Program-made: the position numbers and the translations under genes | Notes under the pieces: generated by a model | Databases searched by the model: none | Told to the model about the DNA's origin: nothing | What the model saw: only the letters and a program-made list of their open reading frames with translations | NCBI RefSeq assembly: GCF_006094275.1 | Contig: NZ_CP034412.1 | Span: 186,001-250,000 of the forward strand | Source: Glutamicibacter creatinolyticus | GTDB lineage: Bacteria; Actinomycetota; Actinomycetes; Actinomycetales; Micrococcaceae | Direction: 5' to 3' | DNA: 64,000 nucleotides | Part shown: positions 16,325-25,023 of the stretch, in pieces | Layout of the letters: each line of letters starts with the position of its first letter | Position numbering within the stretch: position 1 is the first letter of the stretch

Positions 16325-16948
16325 CTAATCCTGCGGGGGCGCGGGGTACGGGTTCTGCCGCAGCAGCCGGGCCAGGTGCGCGGTGTTGCGCACCGCGATG
16401 GAGGTGGCGTTCGCGGTCACCTCCGGGGTCTGTTCCAGATCCTGGTAGTCCACGGTGTGCATGGCCTCGCCCACCCAATAGGTGGAGCCCTGCGCCGGAA
16501 GGCTGAAGCCCACCTCGGCCAGCCCCTGGGAAAGCTCCGCCACCACATGGTGGGCACCGTCCTCGTTGCCCACCACCGCAACCAGGGCGACGCGGTCAAA
16601 GAGAATTGGGCGCCCCTTCTCATCGGTTTCCGACAACTCGGCGTCCAGCCGTTCCAGGACGCGCTGCGCCGGGCTGGCCGGGTGGCCCACCCAGATGGGG
16701 GTGGCCATCACCAGGATGTCTGATTCCAGCATGGTCTTGCGGATCTGCGGCCAGGCGTCACCTGGGCCCATGTCGGTGAGCACCCCGGGTTTGACGTCGT
16801 GGTCGACCACCCGCAGCAGCTGGCTTTCGACGTGGTGCTTTTTCAATTCCTCGGCGACCTGCCGGGCCAGCAGGTCACTGCTGGAGGGCTTCGGGGAGGG
16901 GGTGAGCGTGCAGACCAGGATGAGGGCCTTGAGCGGTGTAGGTGTCAT
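16325..16948 (-). CDS. Flavodoxin-fold NAD(P)H-dependent oxidoreductase
   Basis: A 207-aa protein of the NADPH-dependent FMN reductase/flavodoxin-like family. The N-terminal strand LKALILVCTLTPSPKPSSSD forms the FMN phosphate loop, and TPIWVGHPAS packs around the flavin. The start at ATG 16948 gives the family length. It may reduce quinones or supply reduced flavin. It is the only candidate flavin reductase in the window but lies far from the sulfur monooxygenases. Confidence 0.8.
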   Translation of the reverse strand: MTPTPLKALILVCTLTPSPKPSSSDLLARQVAEELKKHHVESQLLRVVDHDVKPGVLTDMGPGDAWPQIRKTMLESDILVMATPIWVGHPASPAQRVLERLDAELSETDEKGRPILFDRVALVAVVGNEDGAHHVVAELSQGLAEVGFSLPAQGSTYWVGEAMHTVDYQDLEQTPEVTANATSIAVRNTAHLARLLRQNPYPAPPQD

Positions 16949-17280
16949 GCCCCCAGTCTGCGCGAGGCGCTGCACCCTGGCCACGGTCGCCAGCAGATCG
17001 CCAGCTACCGCCAAGTTTTGGCTCTTGCCAGCCGGTTGGGCAGCGCCTCCGGTCGTGCCCGGGCCCTCGGTGCACACCCCAAGTCCCTGCCTGGCGCGAC
17101 CTGACCTGGAAAAACCGGGTTCGTTCCGGCATGCTCGCCGGGTCGCGCCACGGCAAATTCCCTGCCCGCCATCGTGGCCGGGGGTGGAGATAGATCACGG
17201 AGAATCGGCATGACAGCTCCGGCTGTGCGTCATAAGATGAATTGCTACGAACCACCACAGCGACCCCGAGGCGGAGAACA

Positions 17281-17649
17281 ATGGCACAGATGAGCGAGGA
17301 GCTCATTGAGCAGTGGGCTGATGCCACTGCTGAGATCTACAACGAATCCCTGACCGGCATCAACCTGACCCGGCTGGAATCCGCGGTGGAGCGCTATATC
17401 GACCTGTTCGCCCAGACCGAGGACCTGACCTTCAACCCGGAGGTCACGCCCCTGGACTTCTTCGAACGCCACCCGTTCCATGCAGTGAGCACCATCCTGA
17501 ACCTGCCCGAGGCCCAGGAAGTGCTGGACTCCGACCAGCTGGACGAGTTGGACGCGATTGCCGACTTCACCGAAGCGTGGCACACCTTTGACGCGGAACA
17601 GGAACCGGAGCTGGGGATTTCCGAGGCGGACGACGAAGAGGGCTGGTAG
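17281..17649 (+). CDS. Conserved acidic hypothetical protein, 122 aa
   Basis: Starts at ATG 17281, with a second ATG three codons in (MAQM). The protein is strongly acidic and helical, without signal peptide or membrane segment, and ends with a Glu/Asp-rich tail (EADDEEGW). No domain is recognised. Clean codon bias matches neighbouring genes, so it is very likely real. Confidence 0.6.
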   Translation: MAQMSEELIEQWADATAEIYNESLTGINLTRLESAVERYIDLFAQTEDLTFNPEVTPLDFFERHPFHAVSTILNLPEAQEVLDSDQLDELDAIADFTEAWHTFDAEQEPELGISEADDEEGW

Positions 17650-17723
17650 CCGGGCCCCACCGGCTCCCGCCCCCGGCCCGTGGAGCTATTCACTTTCCGG
17701 GCCACCCATGGCACGATGCGCGT

Positions 17724-18155
17724 ATGAGTCAGTTCACTGTGTTCGAAAGCGTGGAAACCATCCACCTGCCGGTGCACCGCGTCTGGGAGCTGCTGACCGA
17801 CTGGGGGTCGGCGAACCTGTGGATGCCGCAGGTGAGCTACATGGACGCCAGCCAGGACCCGCCGCGGGTGGGCACCCTGCTGGATTACCAGGTGGCGGGC
17901 CGTTCACGGCAGTTCGTCATCCACGACCTGGTGGAGCCCAACACCCTGGTCCTGCACTCCTCGGAGGATACCGACGCGCTGTCCTACCGTTTTGACCTCA
18001 CCGCGCTGGGCGCCGACACCCGGGTGATCCTGCAGGTGATGATCATCGACCCGGACCTGACGGTCCAGGAATGCGAGCGCTTTGCCGAACAGGTGCGGGC
18101 CAGCGACGAAACGATGCTGGCGCGCCTGAAGCAGTACGCGCAGCAGGCCCCCTGA
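17724..18155 (+). CDS. SRPBCC (polyketide cyclase/START-like) family protein
   Basis: The 143-aa protein fits the helix-grip SRPBCC fold: an opening strand with TIHLPVHRVWELLTDWGSAN, central strands around TLLDYQVAGR and LHSSEDTD, and the long C-terminal helix after QECERFAEQVRASDE. Such proteins bind hydrophobic ligands in a central cavity; the ligand here is unknown. It lies alone, convergent with the deacetylase gene 7 bp away. Confidence 0.75.
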   Translation: MSQFTVFESVETIHLPVHRVWELLTDWGSANLWMPQVSYMDASQDPPRVGTLLDYQVAGRSRQFVIHDLVEPNTLVLHSSEDTDALSYRFDLTALGADTRVILQVMIIDPDLTVQECERFAEQVRASDETMLARLKQYAQQAP

Positions 18156-18162
18156 CCGGCGA

Positions 18163-18942
18163 TTACTGGGAATCGGCCGGGGCGCTGGGGGAGGGCCCGG
18201 CGCTGGCCGGGGTCTTCAGCTTTGTGTAGACGCTCCCGGGCTCGAACTCCGTGTGGGCGAACAGGTCCTGCACGGTCACCAGGGTGTACCCGGCCTCGCG
18301 CAGTTGCTGCACCAGCTCGGGCACCGCGTCCACCGAGGTCTCGTGGATATCGTGCATCAGGATTACCGACCCCGGGCTGACCTCCTGCATGGCGATCTTC
18401 ACGGTTTTCTTCGGGTCGTGGTGCTTCCAGTCCAGCGTGTCCACGTCCCACAACAGCAAGGGGGTGGGAATCAGCCGGTTGTAGACCACCCCGTTGGCGC
18501 CGTACGGCGGACGGAACACCTCGGGCGTCACCCCGGCGGCCTGCTGGACGGCCTCATCGGTCCACTGCACCTCATGCTCGATTCCCTCGCGGGTCAGCTT
18601 GGTGATGTCCTTGTGGTCATAGCTGTGCGAACCGATCTGGTGGCCCTCCGCCACCATGCGCTGCAGCGCCTGCGGGTAGTGCCCCACATTCTTTCCCAGC
18701 ACGAAGAACGTGGCCGGGGCCTGGGCTTCGCCCAGTTCATCAAGCAGCCGGTCGGTGTACTCTCCCGGACCGTCATCGAAGGTCAACGCGACGCAGGCCA
18801 CCTGCTGGCAGTCCACCTGCTGCGGCGCCTGCTCCTGCGGGGCCGGCTCCTGATCGGATCCGGGGCTTGCGCACCCGGCCAGCAGCGGCAGCAGCAGGGC
18901 GGCGGCCACCATCCGGTGCCGCCGACGGTTGAACAAACGCAT
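18163..18942 (-). CDS. Polysaccharide deacetylase (NodB) lipoprotein
   Basis: 259 aa. A lipoprotein signal peptide ends at LLAGC (C24), followed by a Gln/Pro/Glu-rich spacer and the NodB domain (~50-230). Catalytic motifs are visible: TFDDGPGEYT with D56/D57, the metal-binding SHSYDH (H106, H110), RPPYGA and the late LMHDI. It probably removes N-acetyl groups from peptidoglycan or another wall glycan at the outer membrane face. A serine/proline tail closes the protein. GGAAGG lies directly against the ATG, so the exact start is not certain. Confidence 0.88.
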   Translation of the reverse strand: MRLFNRRRHRMVAAALLLPLLAGCASPGSDQEPAPQEQAPQQVDCQQVACVALTFDDGPGEYTDRLLDELGEAQAPATFFVLGKNVGHYPQALQRMVAEGHQIGSHSYDHKDITKLTREGIEHEVQWTDEAVQQAAGVTPEVFRPPYGANGVVYNRLIPTPLLLWDVDTLDWKHHDPKKTVKIAMQEVSPGSVILMHDIHETSVDAVPELVQQLREAGYTLVTVQDLFAHTEFEPGSVYTKLKTPASAGPSPSAPADSQ

Positions 18943-18972
18943 CCTTCCACTGTGCTCCGGACCCGGGACAAA

Positions 18973-19007
18973 GTGAAATCGCCACGCGCACCGCGTGGCG
19001 ATTTCAC
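18973..19007. terminator. Perfect 16-bp hairpin terminator after ptsH
   Basis: GTGAAATCGCCACGCG pairs perfectly with CGCGTGGCGATTTCAC around a 3-nt loop. It lies between ptsH and the deacetylase gene, both on the minus strand, and probably ends the fructose PTS operon. Confidence 0.75.
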
Positions 19008-19050
19008 AGGGTGATCTGTGCCGTACCGCTGGGGCCGGCGGCGCGGGCCC

Positions 19051-19329
19051 CTACTGGGCGTCGTGGTCGGTTTCCAGTACTGCGGCCAGTGTTTCCAGCG
19101 CCTGTTCGGCACCTTCGCCTTCGGCCCGCAGCACCACCCGGGTTCCGTGTTCGGCGCCCAGGCCCATCAGGGACAGGATGCTGGAGGCGTCCAGCGCCTC
19201 CTCGATGGGTTCGCCCTCCAGGGCGATGGTGACCTCGACGGGCTGCTCGGCGGCGGCCTCGGCGAAGATCGCGGCCGGGCGGGCGTGCAGGCCCACACGG
19301 CTGGCAATGGTGGCGATACGTTCTGCCAT
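19051..19329 (-). CDS. ptsH: HPr phosphocarrier protein
   Basis: The 92-aa HPr carries phosphate from Enzyme I to the fructose permease. The phosphorylated histidine is H15 in GLHARPA, and the Ser-site region reads DASSILSLMGL (S50). AAGGAG sits five bases before the ATG. It is the last gene of the fru operon, about 100 bp after ptsI, and is followed by a strong terminator. Confidence 0.95.
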   Translation of the reverse strand: MAERIATIASRVGLHARPAAIFAEAAAEQPVEVTIALEGEPIEEALDASSILSLMGLGAEHGTRVVLRAEGEGAEQALETLAAVLETDHDAQ

Positions 19330-19427
19330 GATGACTCCTTCGGTGAAATGGTAATCGGTGGTGTTTTCGGTTGGGCTTGGGCGTGCTGCTTGGTCCTAAT
19401 TTCCGCTGGCCGGCGCGGTGCCGGGCG

Positions 19428-21122
19428 CTAGAGGCCGAAGCGCTGCAGGTCCGGCAGCTCGGCGCGCACCAGCTGTCGCGCCTCGGCGGCGGACGCGGCA
19501 TGCAGCGCCAGCTGTGCCAGGCGGCGCGCGGTGTGCGAGTCCACGCCGCGCAGCACCTGGGCGACCGCCGGCAGGGCGCGCTGGTTCATGGACAGGGAGG
19601 CGACTCCCAGCCCAACCAGCACCACGGCCAGGGCCGGGTCGGCGGCCGCCTCACCGCACACGCCCACGGGTTTGCCTCCGCTGCTGCGTGCGCCCTGCGC
19701 CGTGGCCTGCACCAGGTGCAGCACCGCCGGCTGCCAGGGGTCGTTCAGGGCGGCCAGCGCGCCCAGCTGCCGGTCGGCGGCCATCGTGTACTGGGTCAGG
19801 TCGTTGGTGCCGATCGACACGAAGTCGCAGCGCTGCAGGATCGGGGCGGCGAGCAGCGCCGCGGAGGGCACTTCCACCATCACCCCGCTGGTGTCCAGGC
19901 CCGCCTGCGCCGCCAGGGCAGCGAAGTCGGCCGCTTCCTGGGCGGTGGAGACCATCGGGGCCATGACCCACACCTGGGCCGTGCTGGACCGGGATGCCTC
20001 GGCGATGGCCGCCAGCTGCCGGGCGAGCACCCCGGGAACGGAGGCGTCGGTGCGGTAGCCGCGCACCCCCAGGGCAGGGTTCGGTTCGGCGGTGTCGGTC
20101 AGGAACGGCAGCGGCTTGTCCGCCCCGGCGTCCAGGGTGCGCACCACCACCTTGCGTCCCTCAAAGGCCTGGAACACCGCTTGGTAGGCGGCGACCTGCT
20201 CGGCGTGCTCAGGTTCGCTGTCGCGCCCCAGGAAGCAGAATTCGGTGCGCAGCAGCCCGACACCCTCGGCCCCGGCGGCGGCCGCGCTGCGGGCATCGGA
20301 GCCGCTGCCCACGTTGGCCAGCAGCGCCACCGCGGTGCCGTCGCCCAGGCGACCTGCGCCGTCGAAGGCCGGCAGCGGCTCGCGCCGGGCGTAGGCCTCG
20401 GACAGCTGCCGCTGGGCCTGCCCCGGGTCGGGGATCACCTGTCCGCTGACCCCGTCCACGAATACCTCCTGCCCCTCTGCGAGCCGCTGGCTGTCCCGGG
20501 CGGCCACGACGGCCGGCAGCCCCAGCGACCTGGCGATGATCGCGGTGTGGGACTGCGGTCCGCCTTCGGCCGTCACCAGGGCCAGCACCCGTGAGGGGTC
20601 CAGGGTGGCGGTGTCGGCCGGGGCCAGGTCCTCGGCCAGCAGCACGAAGGGCTGCCGTTCGTCCGGGATGCCCGGCGCCGGTTCCCCGCGCAGCTCGGCG
20701 ACGATGCGGGCGCGCACATCCAACACGTCCGTGGCCCGCTCGGCCATGTACCCGCCCAGCGCGCTGAGCTGGGTGGCGACCGCGTCGGCGGCCTCCCAGA
20801 TCGCCGATTCGGCGCGGGTTCCGGAGGCGACCAGGGCACTGGCCGACTTGAGCAGGGTCTTGTCCGCCGCCATCAGCGCGGTCGCCTTGAGCACCGCGCG
20901 GGCGTCGCCGGTGGCCAGCGCGGCGCGCTCCTTCAGCCGTTGGGCCACCCGCCCGGTGGCCTCGGCCAGCCGCGCGGTTTCCTCCTCGACGCTGCTGCCC
21001 TCGGGCAGCGGGGCGCCCTCGGGTGGGGCCGCCAGGGGTGCGGGCATCCGGCGCACCGGACCGATCACGCGGCCCGCGCTGACCCCTACACCGTGCACTA
21101 TCTGGGATTGTTGCCGGCTCAT
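19428..21122 (-). CDS. ptsI: PTS Enzyme I (phosphoenolpyruvate-protein phosphotransferase)
   Basis: 564 aa from ATG 21122, which overlaps the fruA stop (ATGA). Enzyme I takes phosphate from PEP onto H192 in GGPQSHTAIIARS and passes it to HPr. The C-terminal TIM barrel has LLRTEFCFL, the PEP-binding MAPMVST region, FVSIGTNDLTQYTMAADR and the Cys loop KPVGVCGEAA. Longer in-frame starts would lie inside fruA and are rejected. Its place inside the fructose operon suggests that fructose-type sugars are the main PTS substrates. Confidence 0.95.
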   Translation of the reverse strand: MSRQQSQIVHGVGVSAGRVIGPVRRMPAPLAAPPEGAPLPEGSSVEEETARLAEATGRVAQRLKERAALATGDARAVLKATALMAADKTLLKSASALVASGTRAESAIWEAADAVATQLSALGGYMAERATDVLDVRARIVAELRGEPAPGIPDERQPFVLLAEDLAPADTATLDPSRVLALVTAEGGPQSHTAIIARSLGLPAVVAARDSQRLAEGQEVFVDGVSGQVIPDPGQAQRQLSEAYARREPLPAFDGAGRLGDGTAVALLANVGSGSDARSAAAAGAEGVGLLRTEFCFLGRDSEPEHAEQVAAYQAVFQAFEGRKVVVRTLDAGADKPLPFLTDTAEPNPALGVRGYRTDASVPGVLARQLAAIAEASRSSTAQVWVMAPMVSTAQEAADFAALAAQAGLDTSGVMVEVPSAALLAAPILQRCDFVSIGTNDLTQYTMAADRQLGALAALNDPWQPAVLHLVQATAQGARSSGGKPVGVCGEAAADPALAVVLVGLGVASLSMNQRALPAVAQVLRGVDSHTARRLAQLALHAASAAEARQLVRAELPDLQRFGL

Positions 21123-23143
21123 GCCGCCACCTCCGTCTTGACCGGTGCGCCCTTGCGCACATACTTCTTCAGTCCCACCACCAGCAGGCCGGAGACGATC
21201 GTGCCGAGCACTGTGGAGACCAGGAACATGGGCCAGCTGCCCTGCATCGCGAAGAAGACGAAGATCCCGCCGTGCGGGGCCTGGCTGACCACGTCGAAGG
21301 CCATGACCATCGACCCGGTGATCCCGGCACCGACCATGGACGCGGGGATCACGCGCAGCGGGTCCGCGGCGGCGAAGGGAATCGCTCCCTCGGAGATGAA
21401 GGCCGCGCCCAGCAGCCAGGCCGCCTTGCCGTTCTCCCGCTCGGCCGGACTGAACAGCTTCGGGGCGATGAGCGTGGCCAGGGCCATGGCCAGCGGCGGC
21501 ACCATGCCCGCGGCCATTACCGCGGCCATGATCATCCATGGGGCCGGGTTCTCCAGCGAGCCGGTGCCCAGCCCCGCCACGGCGAAGGCGTAGGCCACCT
21601 TGTTCACCGGCCCGCCCAGGTCAAAGGCCATCATCAGGCCCAGGATCAGCCCCAGCAGCGCGGCCCCGGTGCCGCTCATTGAGGAGAGGAACAGGTTCAA
21701 CGCGTCGGTCAGCCGGGCGATGGGGCCACCCAGGAACAGGAACATCAGCCCGGAGGCGATGATGGAGCCAAGCAGCGGCACGATGACCACCGGCATCAGC
21801 CCGCGGGCCCACTTGGGCACGTTCCAGGAGCTGATCCAGCGGGAGGCCAGACCGGCGATCACCCCGCCAACGATGCCACCGAGGAACCCGGCGCCCATGA
21901 ACCCGGCGACGGCGCCGGCCGTGAAGCCCGGGGCGATGCCCGGCCGATCGGCGTAGGCGTAGGCAATGTACCCGGCCAGCGCGGGGACCAGAAAGCCCAT
22001 GGACAGCGAACCGATCTTGAACGCCACCGCCCCCAGGTAGGCGCCCAGCCCTCCCGCGGGCAGGTTGAACAGCGTGTTCGTTCCCAGGATGTCATCGGCC
22101 ACGTCGGTGATGTCGTAGCCGCCAAGCAGGAAGCCCAGGGCGATCAGCAGCCCGCCGCCGGCGACGAAGGGGATCATGTAGGACACCCCGGTCAGCAGGG
22201 CCCGCTTCAGCCCGGCACCGAATGATTCCCGCTGACCGCCGCGCGGGTCCTGATGCCCGGATCCTTCCGGCGTGCCGGCCTGAACCCGCCGCGCCGCGGG
22301 GTCGGTGGCGGCCGCGATGGCCTGGCGCAGCAACGCTTCCGGCTCGTCGATGCCGCGCTTGACCGGCACCTGGATGACCGGTTTGCCCGCGAAGCGGGAG
22401 CGGTCGCGCACATCGACGTCCACGGCGAAGATCACCGCGTCGGCGCGGTCAATGACCTGCTGGTCCAGGGCCGTGGAGCCGGAGGATCCCTGGGTTTCCA
22501 CCGCGAAGTCCACCCCCATCTCCTCGGCGGCCTGCGCGAGCGAATCGGCGGCCATATAGGTGTGGGCGATGCCCGTGGGGCAGGCGGTGACCGCCACGAT
22601 GCGTGCGCCGGGCTCCTGCTGGGCGCCAGCGGCTTCCGGTGCGGTGCTGGGGGTTTGCGGGGTCGGCGCGGCGGGCGCTGCCGGGGCCGGGGTCCCGGAA
22701 AGCACCCCGTCGATCAGCTCCACGACCTGTCCTGGCTCGCGGGCCTCGCGCAGCGCCGTGGTAAAGGACTTTTTCACCAGGGCCCGGGCCAGGGTGGACA
22801 GCAGCTTCAGGTGGTCCTTGTCCGCCCCTTCCGGGGCGGCGATGAAGAACACCAGGTTCGCCGGTCCGTCCTTGGCCCCGAAGTCCACTGCCGGGGCCAG
22901 GCGGGCCATCGCAAGCGTTGGCGCAGTCACGGCGGCCGAGCGGCAATGCGGGATGGCGATGCCGCCGGGAACCCCGGTGGCCGTCTTCGCTTCCCGGGCC
23001 TTGGCGTCAGCGGCCAGGGCCACGGCGTCGCTGGCCCGGCCCTGCCTGGCCACCAGCGCGGCCAGCGCGTCAATGACCTGGTCGGTGCTGGAACCCAGGT
23101 AGGTGTCCAGGCTCACCAGATGCTGGTTGATCAGTTCGGTCAT
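21119..23143 (-). CDS. fruA: Fructose-specific PTS permease, EIIABC fusion
   Basis: A 674-aa single-chain permease. Domain order is EIIA (1-~148; phospho-His H66 in GIAIPHCRS), an Ala/Pro linker, EIIB (~180-280; phospho-Cys C188 in TACPTGIAHTYMAADSL) and the membrane EIIC (~310-665) with about ten helices (GGLLIALGFLLGGYDI near its start). It imports fructose as fructose 1-phosphate, the substrate of the adjacent FruK. The operon order and short gaps indicate co-transcription with fruR, fruK and ptsI. Confidence 0.95.
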   Translation of the reverse strand: MTELINQHLVSLDTYLGSSTDQVIDALAALVARQGRASDAVALAADAKAREAKTATGVPGGIAIPHCRSAAVTAPTLAMARLAPAVDFGAKDGPANLVFFIAAPEGADKDHLKLLSTLARALVKKSFTTALREAREPGQVVELIDGVLSGTPAPAAPAAPTPQTPSTAPEAAGAQQEPGARIVAVTACPTGIAHTYMAADSLAQAAEEMGVDFAVETQGSSGSTALDQQVIDRADAVIFAVDVDVRDRSRFAGKPVIQVPVKRGIDEPEALLRQAIAAATDPAARRVQAGTPEGSGHQDPRGGQRESFGAGLKRALLTGVSYMIPFVAGGGLLIALGFLLGGYDITDVADDILGTNTLFNLPAGGLGAYLGAVAFKIGSLSMGFLVPALAGYIAYAYADRPGIAPGFTAGAVAGFMGAGFLGGIVGGVIAGLASRWISSWNVPKWARGLMPVVIVPLLGSIIASGLMFLFLGGPIARLTDALNLFLSSMSGTGAALLGLILGLMMAFDLGGPVNKVAYAFAVAGLGTGSLENPAPWMIMAAVMAAGMVPPLAMALATLIAPKLFSPAERENGKAAWLLGAAFISEGAIPFAAADPLRVIPASMVGAGITGSMVMAFDVVSQAPHGGIFVFFAMQGSWPMFLVSTVLGTIVSGLLVVGLKKYVRKGAPVKTEVAA

Positions 23144-23158
23144 GGCTGCATCCTTGAC

Positions 23159-24118
23159 TTAGAACGGTCCGTCGACGCTGACCGCGTCGGCGGTGAGATG
23201 GGTGGGGGAGGGGATGGTGGAACCCGGCAGGGCGACGGCCGCCGAGCCGTAGGCCACCGCGTGGGCCAGGCTTCCGGCCGGGTCCGAACCGGTGGATTCT
23301 GCGATCAAGTACCCGGCCAGGGCCGAGTCCCCGGCCCCGACCGTACTGCGCGGGATCACCGGCGCGTGCCGGGCCAGCCAGCAGCCCTCGGCGGTGGCCA
23401 GCACGGCGCCCTGCGCGCCGAGGGTGGCCAGCACGGTGCCCACCCCGCGCTGCACCAGGTAGCCGGCGGCGCGGGCCGCCTCTTTGGGGGACTGCTCGAA
23501 CCCCAGGGCCGAATCCTGGGCGATCAATTCGGTCAACTCCTCGGCGTTGGGCTTGATCAGATCCGGCAGGTGGTTGGCATCAAAGGCAAACAGGCTGGCC
23601 AGCGGGGCGCCGGAGGTGTCCACCGCGATGCGTGGGGCGCGGTCGGCGAGCCTGCTGCGCAGGGTGGCGCACAGCCGGGCGTAGAAATCCGGGGCGACTC
23701 CCGGCGGCAGGGACCCGGCCAGCACCACCCAGCGGGCCGAGGCACCCAGCTCGCACAGCACCTCGGTGACCTGTTCCAGGGCTGGTGCGTCCAGTGCGGG
23801 GCCCGGCTCGTTGATCTTGGTGGTGGTCCCGTCCGGATCGGTGATTGTGATGTTGGTGCGCAACGGCTGGTCGATGGGGATGGCCCGGTGCGGCAGCCCG
23901 TCGGCTTCCAGCGCCCGCACCAGCGGGTCGTGGGCCGCCCCGGGCAGTACGGCCAGCACCGGCTGGCCGGCCTGGGCAATGGCACGGGCCACGTTCACGC
24001 CCTTGCCGGCGGCCTGCACCCGGCTGGCTGCGGCGCGCTGCACCTGTCCCGGGGCCAGCGCGGAGCTTAGCTCCACCGTCTGGTCCAGGGCCGGGTTCAT
24101 GGTCAGGGTGAGGATCAT
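23159..24118 (-). CDS. fruK: 1-phosphofructokinase
   Basis: A 319-aa PfkB-family kinase that converts fructose 1-phosphate to fructose 1,6-bisphosphate. The PfkB sugar-binding motif AAGKGVNVARAI is near residue 37, and the C-terminal signature STVGAGDSALAGYL holds the catalytic Asp. The start overlaps the fruR stop by four bases, and fruA follows 15 bp after its stop. Confidence 0.94.
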   Translation of the reverse strand: MILTLTMNPALDQTVELSSALAPGQVQRAAASRVQAAGKGVNVARAIAQAGQPVLAVLPGAAHDPLVRALEADGLPHRAIPIDQPLRTNITITDPDGTTTKINEPGPALDAPALEQVTEVLCELGASARWVVLAGSLPPGVAPDFYARLCATLRSRLADRAPRIAVDTSGAPLASLFAFDANHLPDLIKPNAEELTELIAQDSALGFEQSPKEAARAAGYLVQRGVGTVLATLGAQGAVLATAEGCWLARHAPVIPRSTVGAGDSALAGYLIAESTGSDPAGSLAHAVAYGSAAVALPGSTIPSPTHLTADAVSVDGPF

Positions 24119-24888
24119 GCCAGCACCACGTCCACGTCGGCCGCCTCCAGGGCGGCCGCCAGTGCGCCGGCCGGCGCGCGGTCGGTGACCAGGGTGTCGA
24201 CCTGGTCCAGGGTGGCGAACTGGACCAGGGTCAGCTCGTCGTGTTTCGTCGCGTCGGCCAGCACGACCACGCGCTGGGCGCTGGCCACCATGGCGGCCTT
24301 GACGCTGGCCTCCAGCGGGTCGGGGGTGCTGAGGCCGAAATCGGCGTGCAGGGCGTTGGTGCCCACGAAGGCCAAATCCGCCCGCAGCCGCGCATAGGCC
24401 GTTACGGTTCCGGCCCCGGTGGCCGCACTGGTCAGTCCCCGGACCCGTCCGCCAATGAATTCCAGCGCCAGCTGCGGGTTCGCGCTGATGCGGGCGGCGA
24501 TCGGCAGGGCGTGGGTGATCACCAAGGTGTCCTCGCCACCCTGCTGGGCGATCAGGCCGGCCAGCTCGGCGGTGGTGGTGCCGGCATCCAGCATGATCGA
24601 ACCGCCCGCGGAGGGCAGCAGCTGTTGTGCGGCCCGGGCGATGGCCTGCTTCGCCTCGGCGTGCAGGGTGCTGCGGTCGCTGTGGCTTTGCTCCCGGGTG
24701 CTGGCCGCGGCCAGTCCGACCGCCCCGCCGTGCACCCGGCGCAGCAGGCCGTCGGTTTCCAGCAGCGCCAAATCCCGCCGGACGGTTTCACGGGTGATGG
24801 CAAAACGTTCGGAGAGTTCCGCGACGGAGACCTTCCCGTGTGTTTCCACCGCTTCGGTGATGAGCCGGTGTCTCTCTTCGGCGAACAT
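24115..24888 (-). CDS. fruR: DeoR family repressor of the fructose operon
   Basis: 257 aa from ATG 24888. The N-terminal helix-turn-helix (~18-55: VSVAELSERFAITRETVRRD) is followed by the sugar-phosphate sensing DeoRC domain containing MLDAGTTTAELAGL. As first gene of fruR-fruK-fruA-ptsI-ptsH it is expected to repress the operon and be released by fructose 1-phosphate. Direct TGTTTG repeats 40-70 bp upstream are candidate operators. A longer start (24984) would extend into that operator region and is not preferred. Confidence 0.92.
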   Translation of the reverse strand: MFAEERHRLITEAVETHGKVSVAELSERFAITRETVRRDLALLETDGLLRRVHGGAVGLAAASTREQSHSDRSTLHAEAKQAIARAAQQLLPSAGGSIMLDAGTTTAELAGLIAQQGGEDTLVITHALPIAARISANPQLALEFIGGRVRGLTSAATGAGTVTAYARLRADLAFVGTNALHADFGLSTPDPLEASVKAAMVASAQRVVVLADATKHDELTLVQFATLDQVDTLVTDRAPAGALAAALEAADVDVVLA

Positions 24889-24928
24889 TCCTGCCTCCCG
24901 TGTGCGTGAGCTGACCCACAGTGATCTG

Positions 24929-25003
24929 TGTTTGTATGACTTTATGCCTGTTTGTGTGGCATCGTCAAGACATTTGGGGGGCAAAAGTTGGCGTTATGTT
25001 TGC
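24929..25003. promoter_or_regulatory. TGTTTG direct repeats, candidate FruR operators
   Basis: TGTTTGT occurs at 24929-24935 and again at 24949-24955, exactly 20 bp (about two helical turns) apart, with a third TGTTTGC at 24997-25003. The stretch is unusually AT-rich for this window and lies in front of fruR. Confidence 0.55.
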
Positions 25004-25023
25004 TTATCTGTGCTTTGGGGCTC

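Noticed and set aside
22253-24070. 605-codon plus-strand frame opposite fruA and fruK
   Set aside because: It crosses the fruA/fruK boundary, and both opposing genes are unambiguous.
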